From the NCBI RefSeq assembly GCF_030851345.1, contig NZ_JALPNU010000004.1, forward strand, positions 186,001 through 250,000: DNA of 64,000 nucleotides, given 5' to 3'. Position 1 is the first letter of the stretch. Each line of letters opens with the position of its first letter. The translations under genes were made by a program, and so were the position numbers. This document shows, one piece after another, positions 46,687 to 55,595 of this stretch. Under the pieces are notes generated by a model. It made no database searches. It was not told where the DNA came from and saw nothing but the letters and a program-made list of their open reading frames with translations. The DNA comes from Marinifilum sp. D714 (lineage in GTDB: Bacteria > Bacteroidota > Bacteroidia > Bacteroidales > Marinifilaceae).

Positions 46687-47778
46687 CTAAACATTCTTCC
46701 TTCTGTTTGTATAGTGTCTTGAATCTCCCCATTCGCCATAACCAATCTCTCCATCGGCCATATTAATTCTGGCTTCCATGCAGTTTGTACAATCATCGGC
46801 ACCTTCGTCAATACAAGGTTTGTTCTGATAAAGCAAATAGTTGGCTCTTTCGTTGGTTGGGGTAATATTTGGCATGATGATGTTAGCACCAATTCTTAGG
46901 GCCTTTTCTCTCCCTAATGGATCAATAGCCTGCAGAGCTGTTGCTGATGCAATGTTAATGTCCTTCATTAAAATGCGCAACACGGCAATCATCTTAAGGG
47001 TTAATCTGAATCTATCATTCAAACTCATTAACTGATCGCGATATTCGTACAATGGCGTTTCATCATGCTCAATGAATGGTCCCATTCCTACCATATCAAT
47101 GTCAAACTCTTTCATGAATAACAAGTCGTTGGCCAAATCTTCATAAGTCTGAAATGGAATACCAATCATTACACCTGTCCCAGTCTGATAGCCGATGTCT
47201 TGTAAATCTTTCAGACATCTTAATCTTGTTTCATGAGCATGATTGTCATTCTTAGGATGAATTTTCTCATACAATTCACGATTGCTCGATTCAATTCTTA
47301 GTAAGTATCGGTGAGCACCTGCATCATACCAGCGTTGGTAAGTTTCTTTTATTTGTTCACCCAAGGAAATGGTAATGCCCAGCTCATTGTTGCTAAGTTT
47401 TTTAATTTGTTTTAGCAGGTTTTCTATTCGGTCTACAAATTCCTTGTCCGATCTTTCACCAGACTGCAGAACTACCGATCCGTAATTGTTATCGTAAGCA
47501 AATTTTGCAGCCTTTAGTATCTCTTCGTCGGCAATATCATATCGATCAACATTTTTGTTACCTGCTCTAATTCCACAGTACAAACAATCCTTTTTACAAA
47601 TGTTCGAGAATTCAACCAATCCTCTGAAATGAACATTTTTTCCAATGTAATCAAGCTTAATTTCAGAAGATTTGGCAAATAATGCCTTCTCATCTTCTCC
47701 GGTAGATTTTAATAATTGGATTATATTTTCTTTTGTTAATGAGTCTTGCTCCAGGATCTGTTGAATACTTTTTGACAT
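46687..47778 (-). CDS. hydE: [FeFe] hydrogenase H-cluster maturase HydE
   Basis: A 363-residue radical-SAM enzyme acting with HydG and HydF on the H-cluster. The CxxxCxxC motif is in NICKKDCLYCGIRAG. The second, C-terminal cysteine set (CIDEGADDCTNC) matches the accessory cluster of Thermotoga HydE. The start is the ATG at 47778; a longer frame begins with TTG at 47808, but that codon lies inside a TATTTTTG promoter element. No terminator was seen; downstream is the repeat array. Confidence 0.94.
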   Translation of the reverse strand: MSKSIQQILEQDSLTKENIIQLLKSTGEDEKALFAKSSEIKLDYIGKNVHFRGLVEFSNICKKDCLYCGIRAGNKNVDRYDIADEEILKAAKFAYDNNYGSVVLQSGERSDKEFVDRIENLLKQIKKLSNNELGITISLGEQIKETYQRWYDAGAHRYLLRIESSNRELYEKIHPKNDNHAHETRLRCLKDLQDIGYQTGTGVMIGIPFQTYEDLANDLLFMKEFDIDMVGMGPFIEHDETPLYEYRDQLMSLNDRFRLTLKMIAVLRILMKDINIASATALQAIDPLGREKALRIGANIIMPNITPTNERANYLLYQNKPCIDEGADDCTNCMEARINMADGEIGYGEWGDSRHYTNRRKNV

Positions 47779-47805
47779 CTGATTTTGTATCTGTTGTTTC
47801 TCCGA

Positions 47806-47813
47806 CAAAAATA
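47806..47813 (-). promoter_or_regulatory. Candidate -7 element for hydE
   Basis: The minus strand reads TATTTTTG, 28 bases before the ATG, and supports the shorter hydE start. Confidence 0.45.
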
Positions 47814-48010
47814 ATTATAAAATTCTAGCTTTTTGTACCATTGGATGCAATTTGGAATAAAACACTCTTAAATCTTAATATTGCATTTTCCGAAAACGTT
47901 TGAGTTGAAATGAGATAGCTATGCTTCTAAATAACAATATTGATAAGCGAAAATCTAAATTTTACTTACGGATTGTTTGATAAATCAGCCTAATAGGAGC
48001 AGATTATTAC

Positions 48011-48018
48011 TATATTTG
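48011..48018 (+). promoter_or_regulatory. Candidate -7 element for the acyl-CoA synthetase gene
   Basis: TATATTTG lies 33 bases before the start; the nearest TTTG is 31 bases upstream of it, so the -33 box is unclear. Confidence 0.45.
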
Positions 48019-48050
48019 TCGGAAAATAGAAAAACTATTAACAACAAAAC

Positions 48051-50111
48051 ATGATAAACGAACAGTTACTTAACCCCCAAAGTATAGTTGTAGTTGGCGG
48101 TTCCGATGATGTGCAAAAACCAGGTGGAAAGGTTTTAAAAAACCTTATCGATGGAGATTTTAAAGGCGACTTGTATGTAGCTAATCCAAAATTGGATGAA
48201 GTACAAGGTGTTAAATCATTTAAAGACCCTAAGGATCTGCCTAATGTAGACCTTGCAATTTTGGCTATTGCAGCTAAATTTTGTCCTTCAACCATTAAAT
48301 TTTTGGCAGAAGAGAGAAATACTCGTGCTTTTATTATTCTATCGGCTGGATTTAGCGAAGAGAATGAAGAAGGAGCTAAGCTAGAACAAGAGATTGTTGA
48401 TACAGTGAATTCTGTTGGTGGTTCATTAATTGGCCCTAACTGTGTTGGTGTATTAAACTCAAACTACAATGGTGTTTTCACTACTCCAATTCCTTCTCTT
48501 GATCCTAAAGGTTGTGATTTCATTTCAGGATCTGGTGCTACTGCAGTATTTATAATGGAGTCTGGTGTTCCTAAGGGATTGTCATTCTCTAGCGTTTACT
48601 CTGTAGGTAACTCGGCACAAATGGGTGTTGAAGAAATATTAAAATACATGGATGAAAGCTTCGATCCGGAAACAAGTTCGAAGGTAAAGCTTTTATACAT
48701 TGAAAATATTGATAAGCCTGAAATGTTATTGAAGCACGCTTCATCTTTAATTCGCAAAGGATGTAAGATTGCTGCTATCAAATCAGGTAGTTCAGAAGCT
48801 GGTAGCCGTGCTGCTTCATCGCACACTGGTGCTTTGGCTAGCTCTGATGTTGCTGTTGATGCATTGTTCAAGAAGGCTGGTATCGTTCGTTGTAGCGGTC
48901 GTGAAGAATTGGCAACTGTTGCATCAATTTTCATGCATCCTGAATTGCAAGGCAAGAATGTTGCTGTAATTACTCACGCTGGTGGTCCTGCAGTAATGTT
49001 GACAGATTCTCTTTCAAACAATGGCTTGGATGTTCCTCATATCGAAGGTCCTAAAGCTGATGCTTTATTAGAGAAATTGTATCCAGGTTCTTCTGTTGCA
49101 AATCCAATTGACTTCCTGGCAACAGGTACTGCTCAGCAACTGGGTGATATCATTGATGCATGCGAAAATGATTTCGATAACATCGATGCAATGGCGGTAA
49201 TTTTCGGTAGTCCGGGATTATTCCCAGTATACGATGTTTACGATCTTCTGCACGAGAAAATGAAAGAGTGCAAGAAGCCAATTTATCCAATTCTTCCATC
49301 GGTAATTAATGTGAAGGACGAGATAGGACACTTCTTGGCTAAGGGTAGAATCAACTTCCCTGATGAGGTAGTATTTGGTAACGCATTGGCGAAAGTATAC
49401 AATACAACGAAGCCACAACCAGAAGAAATTGCTTTGCCAGATGTTGATGTAGCTGGAATTCGCAAGATTGTTGACGAGGCTGATAACGGATATTTAAGCC
49501 CTGAGCAAATTCACAACTTGTTAGACGCTGCAGGAATTGCACGTGCACAAGAAGGTGTTGCTGATACTGAAGAAGAGATTGTAGCTTTGGCGAAGAAAAT
49601 AGGATTTCCATTGGTAATGAAAGTTGTTGGGCCAGTTCACAAATCAGATGTGGGTGGTGTAACCTTGAATGTAAAAGATGAGGAAACTGTTCGTTCTGAG
49701 TTCAAGAGAATGATGCAGATTAAAGACACTTACGCTGTGATGTTGGCTCAGATGCTTAGCGGAACTGAGGTATTTATTGGTGCGAAGCGTGAAGAGAAAT
49801 TCGGTCACATGGTATTGTGTGGATTAGGAGGTATCTTTATCGAGGTATTAAAAGATGTAAAAGCATCTCTTGCTCCAATTTCAACTGAGGAAGCTCATGA
49901 AATGATTCAAGGATTAAATTCCTACGGAATCATTAAAGGTGTAAGAGGTCAGGAACCAGTAAACGAAGATCGTTTTGCTGAAGCAGTAAGTCGTGTAGCT
50001 GCTTTAATGAAGGTTGCTCCTGAAATCTTCGAAATGGACTTGAATCCACTATTGGGTAACAAAGATGTGGTTACGGCTGTTGATGCTCGTATCAGAATAG
50101 AAAAAGAATAA
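48051..50111 (+). CDS. ADP-forming acetate/acyl-CoA ligase
   Basis: A 686-residue fused alpha-beta ADP-forming acyl-CoA synthetase, which conserves energy by turning acyl-CoA, ADP and phosphate into acid, CoA and ATP. The N-terminal CoA-binding fold begins SIVVVGGSDDVQKPGG. The phosphohistidine motif is ASSHTGALASSD (about residues 260-270). The C-terminal ATP-grasp part shows PLVMKVVGPVHKSDVGGV. It lies just upstream of the flavodoxin, aminotransferase and 2-oxoacid oxidoreductase genes, which would supply its acyl-CoA. Confidence 0.93.
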   Translation: MINEQLLNPQSIVVVGGSDDVQKPGGKVLKNLIDGDFKGDLYVANPKLDEVQGVKSFKDPKDLPNVDLAILAIAAKFCPSTIKFLAEERNTRAFIILSAGFSEENEEGAKLEQEIVDTVNSVGGSLIGPNCVGVLNSNYNGVFTTPIPSLDPKGCDFISGSGATAVFIMESGVPKGLSFSSVYSVGNSAQMGVEEILKYMDESFDPETSSKVKLLYIENIDKPEMLLKHASSLIRKGCKIAAIKSGSSEAGSRAASSHTGALASSDVAVDALFKKAGIVRCSGREELATVASIFMHPELQGKNVAVITHAGGPAVMLTDSLSNNGLDVPHIEGPKADALLEKLYPGSSVANPIDFLATGTAQQLGDIIDACENDFDNIDAMAVIFGSPGLFPVYDVYDLLHEKMKECKKPIYPILPSVINVKDEIGHFLAKGRINFPDEVVFGNALAKVYNTTKPQPEEIALPDVDVAGIRKIVDEADNGYLSPEQIHNLLDAAGIARAQEGVADTEEEIVALAKKIGFPLVMKVVGPVHKSDVGGVTLNVKDEETVRSEFKRMMQIKDTYAVMLAQMLSGTEVFIGAKREEKFGHMVLCGLGGIFIEVLKDVKASLAPISTEEAHEMIQGLNSYGIIKGVRGQEPVNEDRFAEAVSRVAALMKVAPEIFEMDLNPLLGNKDVVTAVDARIRIEKE

Positions 50112-50123
50112 AAACGATTTGTG

Positions 50124-50273
50124 ATGAGAAAGTGGAAAGATCTGAATAAGAATGAGAAAATGTTGATCAGTTTTGTAATTATCCTATTAATAGGGATAGC
50201 GATAAAATGGAAAGAAGTGAAAACAGGATTCTTTCAAGGTCTGGATAACTATACAGAGCAATCAGAAAAATAA
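50124..50273 (+). CDS. 49-residue single-pass membrane protein
   Basis: A small reading frame directly after the synthetase gene (12-base gap): MRKWKDLNKNEKM, then a hydrophobic helix ISFVIILLIGIAI, then a charged tail. One membrane helix with positive N-terminus is predicted. I recognise no family. Its coding nature is supported by gene-like spacing, a terminator hairpin right after it, and a basic-hydrophobic-polar design. Confidence 0.5.
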   Translation: MRKWKDLNKNEKMLISFVIILLIGIAIKWKEVKTGFFQGLDNYTEQSEK

Positions 50274-50277
50274 ATAC

Positions 50278-50305
50278 AATAGCATGGGAGAATTCTCATG
50301 CTATT
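50278..50305 (+). terminator. Hairpin after the 49-residue gene
   Basis: AATAGCAT and ATGCTATT flank the palindrome GAGAATTCTC (with a two-base bulge), giving a long stem. The T tract that follows is poor. The in-frame ATG at 50298 lies in this stem, which argues for the later start of the next gene. Confidence 0.6.
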
Positions 50306-50342
50306 TGTGTTCAATATACAAATAACATCTAAATATAAAATA

Positions 50343-51035
50343 ATGAAAAAGCAGGATATTATCTTTTGGCTTGGATTCGTATTATTGTTCTTGCCATTTT
50401 TTGTATCTCAAACTGTTTTCGATTTTTATATCGATTTTAATAAGGAGCATGGTATGATCACCAGTTTCATCAAGTTTGCAATTTTAGCAACCATTGGTGA
50501 AGTAATTGGCTTGCGTATTCGAACAGGTAATTACTATCAAAGGGGATTTGGTGTAATTCCAAGAGCAATTGTGTGGGGATTCTTAGGTTTAACCATTAAG
50601 TTGGCCTTTGTAATTTTTGCAACTGGTACGCCAATCTTCTTATCATACCTTGGAGTTGAAGGTGCTATAGAGGCAATGAAACAGCCATTTACTGTAACAA
50701 AACTATTGGTGGCTTTCTGCATAAGCGCTTTTATGAACCTGATTTATGCACCAGTAATGATGACCTTGCATAAGATTACGGATACTCATATTGTTGATAA
50801 TGGAGGTACTGTTGTAGGATTACTACGTCCAATCAAGTTCTCAAATATTTTTGTGAATTTAAACTGGGATGTACAATGGAACTTTGTATTTAAAAAGACA
50901 ATTCCTTTTTTCTGGATTCCAGCCCATACGATTACCTTTTTGTTGCCACCAGATTTCCAGGTATTATTCGCAGCGGTTTTGGGTATTGTATTAGGTGTAT
51001 TGCTTGCCATTGCGAGTTTGAAAAGTGCCAAATAG
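50343..51035 (+). CDS. Mpv17/PMP22-like integral membrane protein
   Basis: A 230-residue membrane protein with about five or six hydrophobic segments. The segment NLNWDVQWNFVFKKTIPFFWIP recalls the W-x-x-W...Q-x-x-NF...P signature of the Mpv17/PMP22 family, but the match is loose. I chose ATG 50343, preceded by a hairpin, rather than 50298. Function unknown. Confidence 0.6.
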   Translation: MKKQDIIFWLGFVLLFLPFFVSQTVFDFYIDFNKEHGMITSFIKFAILATIGEVIGLRIRTGNYYQRGFGVIPRAIVWGFLGLTIKLAFVIFATGTPIFLSYLGVEGAIEAMKQPFTVTKLLVAFCISAFMNLIYAPVMMTLHKITDTHIVDNGGTVVGLLRPIKFSNIFVNLNWDVQWNFVFKKTIPFFWIPAHTITFLLPPDFQVLFAAVLGIVLGVLLAIASLKSAK

Positions 51036-51046
51036 TTTTAACTTTG
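51017..51046 (+). promoter_or_regulatory. Promoter of the flavodoxin gene
   Basis: TTTG (51017-51020), 18 bases, TAACTTTG (51039-51046): a full match to the Bacteroidota consensus, overlapping the last codons of the preceding membrane-protein gene. Transcription should start near 51053, 34 bases before the flavodoxin ATG. Confidence 0.75.
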
Positions 51047-51086
51047 TAGAAGAAACAAGAAACACACTAATATAAAATATTGTCCT

Positions 51087-51608
51087 ATGAGTAAGATTGG
51101 ATTGTTTTACGGACCTGAAGGCGGAAATGTAGATAAGGTCGCTAAAATTGTAGCTGAGAAGATAACTACTAAAAAGGTTGAAGTTCATTTGGTTAAAGAA
51201 ACCGACGCTGAGAAATTGACGGAGTATTCAAATATCATCATGGGAATTTCAACTCTTGGAAAGCATACTTGGTCGTCTGATAATTCGGGAAATGATTGGG
51301 ATGATTTTTTACCAAAATTGAATGGTTTAGATCTAAAAGGTAAAAAAATAGCTCTTTTTGGTTTAGGAGATCATATTGCTTACGCAGATTTCTTTGTTGA
51401 TTCAATGGGAGATTTGGCTGAGGCAATTAAACCTACAGGAGCCGAAATGATTGGTCAGGTTAGTGACGAAGGCTATGAGTTTAACGAATCGAGAGCATTT
51501 GTTGATGGCAAATTTGTTGGCCTGCCATTGGATGAAGACTTTGAATCAGACCTTACCGAAGAAAGGGTAGAGAAATGGTTAGAAGTTATTCTTCCTGAAT
51601 TTGAATAA
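51087..51608 (+). CDS. fldA: Flavodoxin
   Basis: A 173-residue long-chain flavodoxin, a low-potential one-electron FMN carrier that can replace ferredoxin. The phosphate loop reads FYGPEGGNVDKVA, an unusual form of the common GTDTGNTE. The FMN-stacking region is GISTLGKHTWSSDNSGNDW, and ALFGLGDHIAYADFFVDSMG is conserved. It lies between an acyl-CoA synthetase gene and the oxidoreductase genes and has its own promoter and terminator. Confidence 0.92.
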   Translation: MSKIGLFYGPEGGNVDKVAKIVAEKITTKKVEVHLVKETDAEKLTEYSNIIMGISTLGKHTWSSDNSGNDWDDFLPKLNGLDLKGKKIALFGLGDHIAYADFFVDSMGDLAEAIKPTGAEMIGQVSDEGYEFNESRAFVDGKFVGLPLDEDFESDLTEERVEKWLEVILPEFE

Positions 51609-51631
51609 TATTCTATAGAGTATAAAAATAT

Positions 51632-51664
51632 AAGAGGCTGACGGTATTCCGATCAGCCTCTTTT
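51632..51664 (+). terminator. Terminator after flavodoxin
   Basis: AAGAGGCTGA and TCAGCCTCTT pair perfectly around an 11-base loop, followed by TT and further T. The remaining gap to 51896 shows no strong promoter; a TTACTTTG near 51717 is seven of eight to consensus. Confidence 0.85.
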
Positions 51665-51895
51665 AATTTATAAGGTAATAAACCCTTAATGTGACGAATT
51701 GAAACATTTAAAACGATTACTTTGTTTAGATTGCAATCAAATAAGGGTTTGATGTTTTAATTTGTTATTAAAATTCGTAAAATTGCATAAAATTAGTAAG
51801 GTGAGTAATAGTGATGCTTAAGTATTGAAAGATTTTAAGATGGAAAAGCTAAAATCTCGCCAACTATTAACCTTTACCACAAAAAATACGGAGAA

Positions 51896-53227
51896 ATGAA
51901 AAATACCCCCATAAATAAAGAAGTTGTTGATAAGCAATTAGCGTATTGTGGAATCAATAACATGGCTGATGCAACAATTCGTGATATTGTTCGTGTTGTA
52001 AATTTAATTCAGGAGGAAAGTGGAGAGAAATTCATTAGAATGGAGATGGGAGTTCCTGGACTAAAACCTGCAAAAGTGGGGATTGAAGCAGAGAAAAAAG
52101 CCTTAGAGGAAGGAGCCGCTTCGGCATATCCGATGTTGGAAGGTGTTAAAGCTTTAAAGGAAGAAGGTTCTCGTTTCGTTAAGAATTTCATGAATATCGA
52201 TATCAAAGCTGATGGTATTGTTCCAACTGTTGGTTCAATGCAAGGTGGATATGCGGCTTTCATGGCAATTGGAAATTGTGATCCTAAAAAAGATACCATA
52301 TTGTTTATCGATCCAGGTTTTCCAGTACAGAAAACGCAGTTGGAGGTAATGGGACAGAAATATGAATCATTCGATGTGTACAATTATAGGGGAGAGAAGC
52401 TAAGAGAAAAATTAGAAGAATTCCTTTCGAAAGGCAATATCGCTGGAATGATTTATTCAAACCCTAACAATCCGGCTTGGATTTGCTTTAATGAAGAAGA
52501 ACTTAAAATTATTGGTGAACTAGCCAATAAATACGATACGATCGTGATGGAAGACTTGGCGTATTTTGCTATGGATTTCCGTTCGGATTTAGGTAAGCCA
52601 GGTGTTGCACCTTACCAACCAAGTGTTGCAAATTATACAGATAACTATGTGTTGATGATTTCGAGCTCAAAAGCTTTTAGTTATGCTGGTCAACGTATTG
52701 GTTTGCTTTGTATTTCAGATAAACTGTATAGTCGCAAGTTCGAACAGCTTGAGAAAAGATTTGGTGGAACAGGTGAATTAGGATATACAATCATCTATAG
52801 AATTATTTATACTTTATCATCGGGCACTTCTCACTCGGCACAATATGCTTTGTGTGCGATGTTGAAAGCTGCAAATGATGGGAGTTTTGATTTTATAAAT
52901 GATGTGAAAGAGTATGGTGAAAGAGCTCAAATCATGAAAAAGATGTTTCTTGAAAATGGTTTCGAGCTGGTTTATGATACTGATGTGAATGTACCGCTTG
53001 CTGACGGATTCTATTTTACGGTTTCATATCCTGGAATGACAGGGGCTGAACTAAATAAAGAGTTATTGTATTATGGAATTTCAGCAATTTGTTTGAACGA
53101 AACTGGTAGCTTGAAAGAAGGACTAAGAGCATGTGTTTCTCAAATTTCTCGTGATCAATTCAAGGATCTTGAATTCAGATTAAAAGAATTTGAAAAACAT
53201 CATCAATTAGAGAGTAAGTTGAGCTAA
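51896..53227 (+). CDS. PLP-dependent class I/II aminotransferase
   Basis: A 443-residue aminotransferase of the aspartate family. PLP-site features are SNPNNPAWICF (substrate/PLP ring) and ISSSKAFSYAGQRIGL with the catalytic lysine K259. The substrate is not identifiable; branched-chain or other amino acids would feed the 2-oxoacid oxidoreductase encoded next. Probable branched-chain or multispecific aminotransferase by context. Confidence 0.88.
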   Translation: MKNTPINKEVVDKQLAYCGINNMADATIRDIVRVVNLIQEESGEKFIRMEMGVPGLKPAKVGIEAEKKALEEGAASAYPMLEGVKALKEEGSRFVKNFMNIDIKADGIVPTVGSMQGGYAAFMAIGNCDPKKDTILFIDPGFPVQKTQLEVMGQKYESFDVYNYRGEKLREKLEEFLSKGNIAGMIYSNPNNPAWICFNEEELKIIGELANKYDTIVMEDLAYFAMDFRSDLGKPGVAPYQPSVANYTDNYVLMISSSKAFSYAGQRIGLLCISDKLYSRKFEQLEKRFGGTGELGYTIIYRIIYTLSSGTSHSAQYALCAMLKAANDGSFDFINDVKEYGERAQIMKKMFLENGFELVYDTDVNVPLADGFYFTVSYPGMTGAELNKELLYYGISAICLNETGSLKEGLRACVSQISRDQFKDLEFRLKEFEKHHQLESKLS

Positions 53228-53418
53228 AAAAAGACATAATGTTTTAATCCTTAGTGGATTATATTATTTAGACTGATTGTAAATTCTGGTGTTTAGGTGT
53301 AAGGAATTGAAATTCAGTTGATTTGATGAGATGATAAATTGAAAGCTGAATCGTTAATACTGCTTTTAATTTGTTACCTTTAGAGTGTAAAAACATTTAA
53401 TTTTTAATTATAAATGCT

Positions 53419-53646
53419 ATGGCAAAATTTAAAGGTGCTATTGTAGTTGATACCGAAAAATGTAAAGGATGTGGACTTTGTGTAGTGTCTTGTCCTACAG
53501 CGGTTATCGAACTGGCAAGAGGAGTAAATGGTAAAGGTTATCATTATGCTCATATGGCCAATCCAGATGCTTGTATTGGTTGTTCAAGCTGTGGCTTGGT
53601 TTGTCCTGATACTGTAATTACAGTTTACAGAGCCAAGGCTAGCTAG
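53419..53646 (+). CDS. 2-oxoacid:ferredoxin oxidoreductase ferredoxin subunit (VorD/KorD-like)
   Basis: A 75-residue double 4Fe-4S protein with CKGCGLCVVSCP and CIGCSSCGLVCP. Its position directly before the alpha, beta and gamma genes marks it as the electron-transfer subunit of the same enzyme. Confidence 0.92.
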   Translation: MAKFKGAIVVDTEKCKGCGLCVVSCPTAVIELARGVNGKGYHYAHMANPDACIGCSSCGLVCPDTVITVYRAKAS

Positions 53647-53698
53647 TACAATAAGTACTTATTACTAAAATCTGAAAAATTTATAAAAAATATTCGTA

Positions 53699-54784
53699 AT
53701 GGGAGACGTTCGTTTAATGAAAGGAAATGAGGTAATTGCAGAAGCGGCGATTCGCTGTGGTTGCGATGGATATTTCGGATATCCAATTACTCCTCAATCC
53801 GAAATTATGGAGACCCTAATGATCCGCAAACCAGAAGATGAAACTGGTATGGTGGTTCTACAAGCTGAGAGTGAGGTTGCTGCTATTAATATGGTTTATG
53901 GTGGTGCTTCTTGCGGTAAGAAAGTAATGACTTCTTCATCTAGTCCGGGGATTAGCTTGAAAGCAGAAGGTATTACTTATTTGGCAGGTGCTGAACTTCC
54001 TGCATTGATTGTAAATATTGTACGAGGAGGCCCAGGTTTGGGAACTATTCAGCCTGCTCAGTCGGATTATTTCCAGGCAGTAAAAGGTGGTGGTCATGGT
54101 GATTATAAATTGATCGTTTTAGCACCAGCATCGGTTCAGGAAATGAACGATTTTGTTGACCTAGGGTTTGAGCTTTCATTTAAATACTTAAATCCAGCAA
54201 TGATTCTATCTGATGGTGTTATCGGTCAGATGATGGAAAAAGTAGAATTGTCTGATTACAAGCCACGTTGGACTGATGAGGAAATCGAAAAGATTTCAGG
54301 ATCATGGGCAACTAACGGTAAAAAAGCTGGTGGCGAACGTAATATTTCAACTTCTTTGGATTTGGATTCTGCAAAGCAAGAAGTATTTAATCACAAACTT
54401 CAAGCTAAATACAGAGCAATGGAAGAGAACGATGTTCGTTTCGAAAAAATTGCTTGTGACGATGCAGATTACTTATTCGTAGCTTATGGTTCAAGTGCAA
54501 GAATTTGCCAGAAATCAGTTGAGCTAGCAAGAGAAAAAGGTATTAAAGTTGGTTTGTTACGTCCAATAACTCTATTCCCTTATCCAACAAAACAAATTCA
54601 AGAAATGTTGGGACAGGTTAAGGGTATCCTATCTGTAGAAATGAGTGCTGGTCAAATGGTAGAAGATGTTAGACTAGCAGTTGAAGGTAAAGTTCCAGTA
54701 GAACACTTCGGACGCTATGGTGGAATTATTCCAACACCAGAAGAGGTTGTGGAAGCATTGGAAGAAAAAATTTTAGGAAAATAA
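53699..54784 (+). CDS. 2-oxoacid:ferredoxin oxidoreductase alpha subunit (VorB/KorA type)
   Basis: A 361-residue subunit with the transketolase-like domain at GYFGYPITPQSEIMETL and the ferredoxin-dependent class signature SSSPGISLKAEGITYLAGAELP. It forms part of an enzyme that oxidises 2-oxoacids to acyl-CoA, CO2 and reduced ferredoxin. Annotations of this form usually say VorB (3-methyl-2-oxobutanoate), though 2-oxoglutarate or branched-chain use cannot be told apart here. Confidence 0.93.
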   Translation: MGDVRLMKGNEVIAEAAIRCGCDGYFGYPITPQSEIMETLMIRKPEDETGMVVLQAESEVAAINMVYGGASCGKKVMTSSSSPGISLKAEGITYLAGAELPALIVNIVRGGPGLGTIQPAQSDYFQAVKGGGHGDYKLIVLAPASVQEMNDFVDLGFELSFKYLNPAMILSDGVIGQMMEKVELSDYKPRWTDEEIEKISGSWATNGKKAGGERNISTSLDLDSAKQEVFNHKLQAKYRAMEENDVRFEKIACDDADYLFVAYGSSARICQKSVELAREKGIKVGLLRPITLFPYPTKQIQEMLGQVKGILSVEMSAGQMVEDVRLAVEGKVPVEHFGRYGGIIPTPEEVVEALEEKILGK

Positions 54785-54787
54785 GTT

Positions 54788-55561
54788 ATGACAGCAACAA
54801 CTGAAATCAATAATATTATTAGCGAAGAGAACTTGGTTTACAAGAAAACCGATGTTCTTTTAGATAACGAAATGCACTATTGCCCAGGTTGTACACATGG
54901 TGTAATTCATAAGGTAATTGCTGAGGTTATCGAAGAAATGGATATTCAGGATAAGACAATTGGTGTTTCACCAGTAGGTTGTTCTGTATTAGCCTATAAT
55001 TATTTGGATATTGACTGGCAACAAGCAGCTCACGGTCGTGCTCCTGCACTAGCTACAGCTACTTCTCGTTTAATGCCAGACAAATATGTATTCACTTATC
55101 AAGGTGATGGTGATTTGGCATCTATTGGATGTGCTGAGATCATGCATGCTTGTAACCGTGGAGAAAATATTGTAGTTGTATTCGTAAATAATGCTATTTA
55201 CGGTATGACAGGTGGTCAAATGGCACCAACAACTTTGGAAGGTCAGGTAACTGCAACATCTCCTTACGGACGTGATTGTGCGACAACAGGTTTTCCAATG
55301 AAAATGAGTGAAATGGTTAGCTTGTTACCGGGTACACGCTTTGTAACTCGTCAATCAGCTGAAACTGCAGGTGCAGTAAGAAAGTTGAAAAAAGCTATTC
55401 GTAAAGGGTTTGAAAATACTAGAGAGAAAAAAGGTCTTTCTTTCATCGAAATTGTAGGAACTTGTTCTTCAGGTTGGAAATTGTCTCCAACTCAATCAAA
55501 CGAGTGGATGAAAGAAAATATGTTCCCTTACTATCCATTGGGTACATTAAAAGATGAATAG
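54788..55561 (+). CDS. 2-oxoacid:ferredoxin oxidoreductase beta subunit, TPP-binding
   Basis: A 257-residue subunit. The thiamine-diphosphate motif runs from YQGDGDLASIG to VFVNNAIYGMTGGQM. The N-terminal cysteines in HYCPGCTHGVIHK hold an iron-sulfur site as in other beta subunits. It starts three bases after the alpha gene stop and precedes the gamma gene by 34 bases. Confidence 0.94.
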   Translation: MTATTEINNIISEENLVYKKTDVLLDNEMHYCPGCTHGVIHKVIAEVIEEMDIQDKTIGVSPVGCSVLAYNYLDIDWQQAAHGRAPALATATSRLMPDKYVFTYQGDGDLASIGCAEIMHACNRGENIVVVFVNNAIYGMTGGQMAPTTLEGQVTATSPYGRDCATTGFPMKMSEMVSLLPGTRFVTRQSAETAGAVRKLKKAIRKGFENTREKKGLSFIEIVGTCSSGWKLSPTQSNEWMKENMFPYYPLGTLKDE

Positions 55562-55595
55562 AACTCCATTTTAAATCAATAAAAACTGTAAAAAA

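Noticed and set aside
47779-47808. TTG start of hydE
   Set aside because: The codon lies in the TATTTTTG promoter element, so it would not be transcribed.
50298-50342. Earlier ATG of the Mpv17-like gene
   Set aside because: The codon is inside the hairpin 50278-50305 and adds residues outside the family's pattern.
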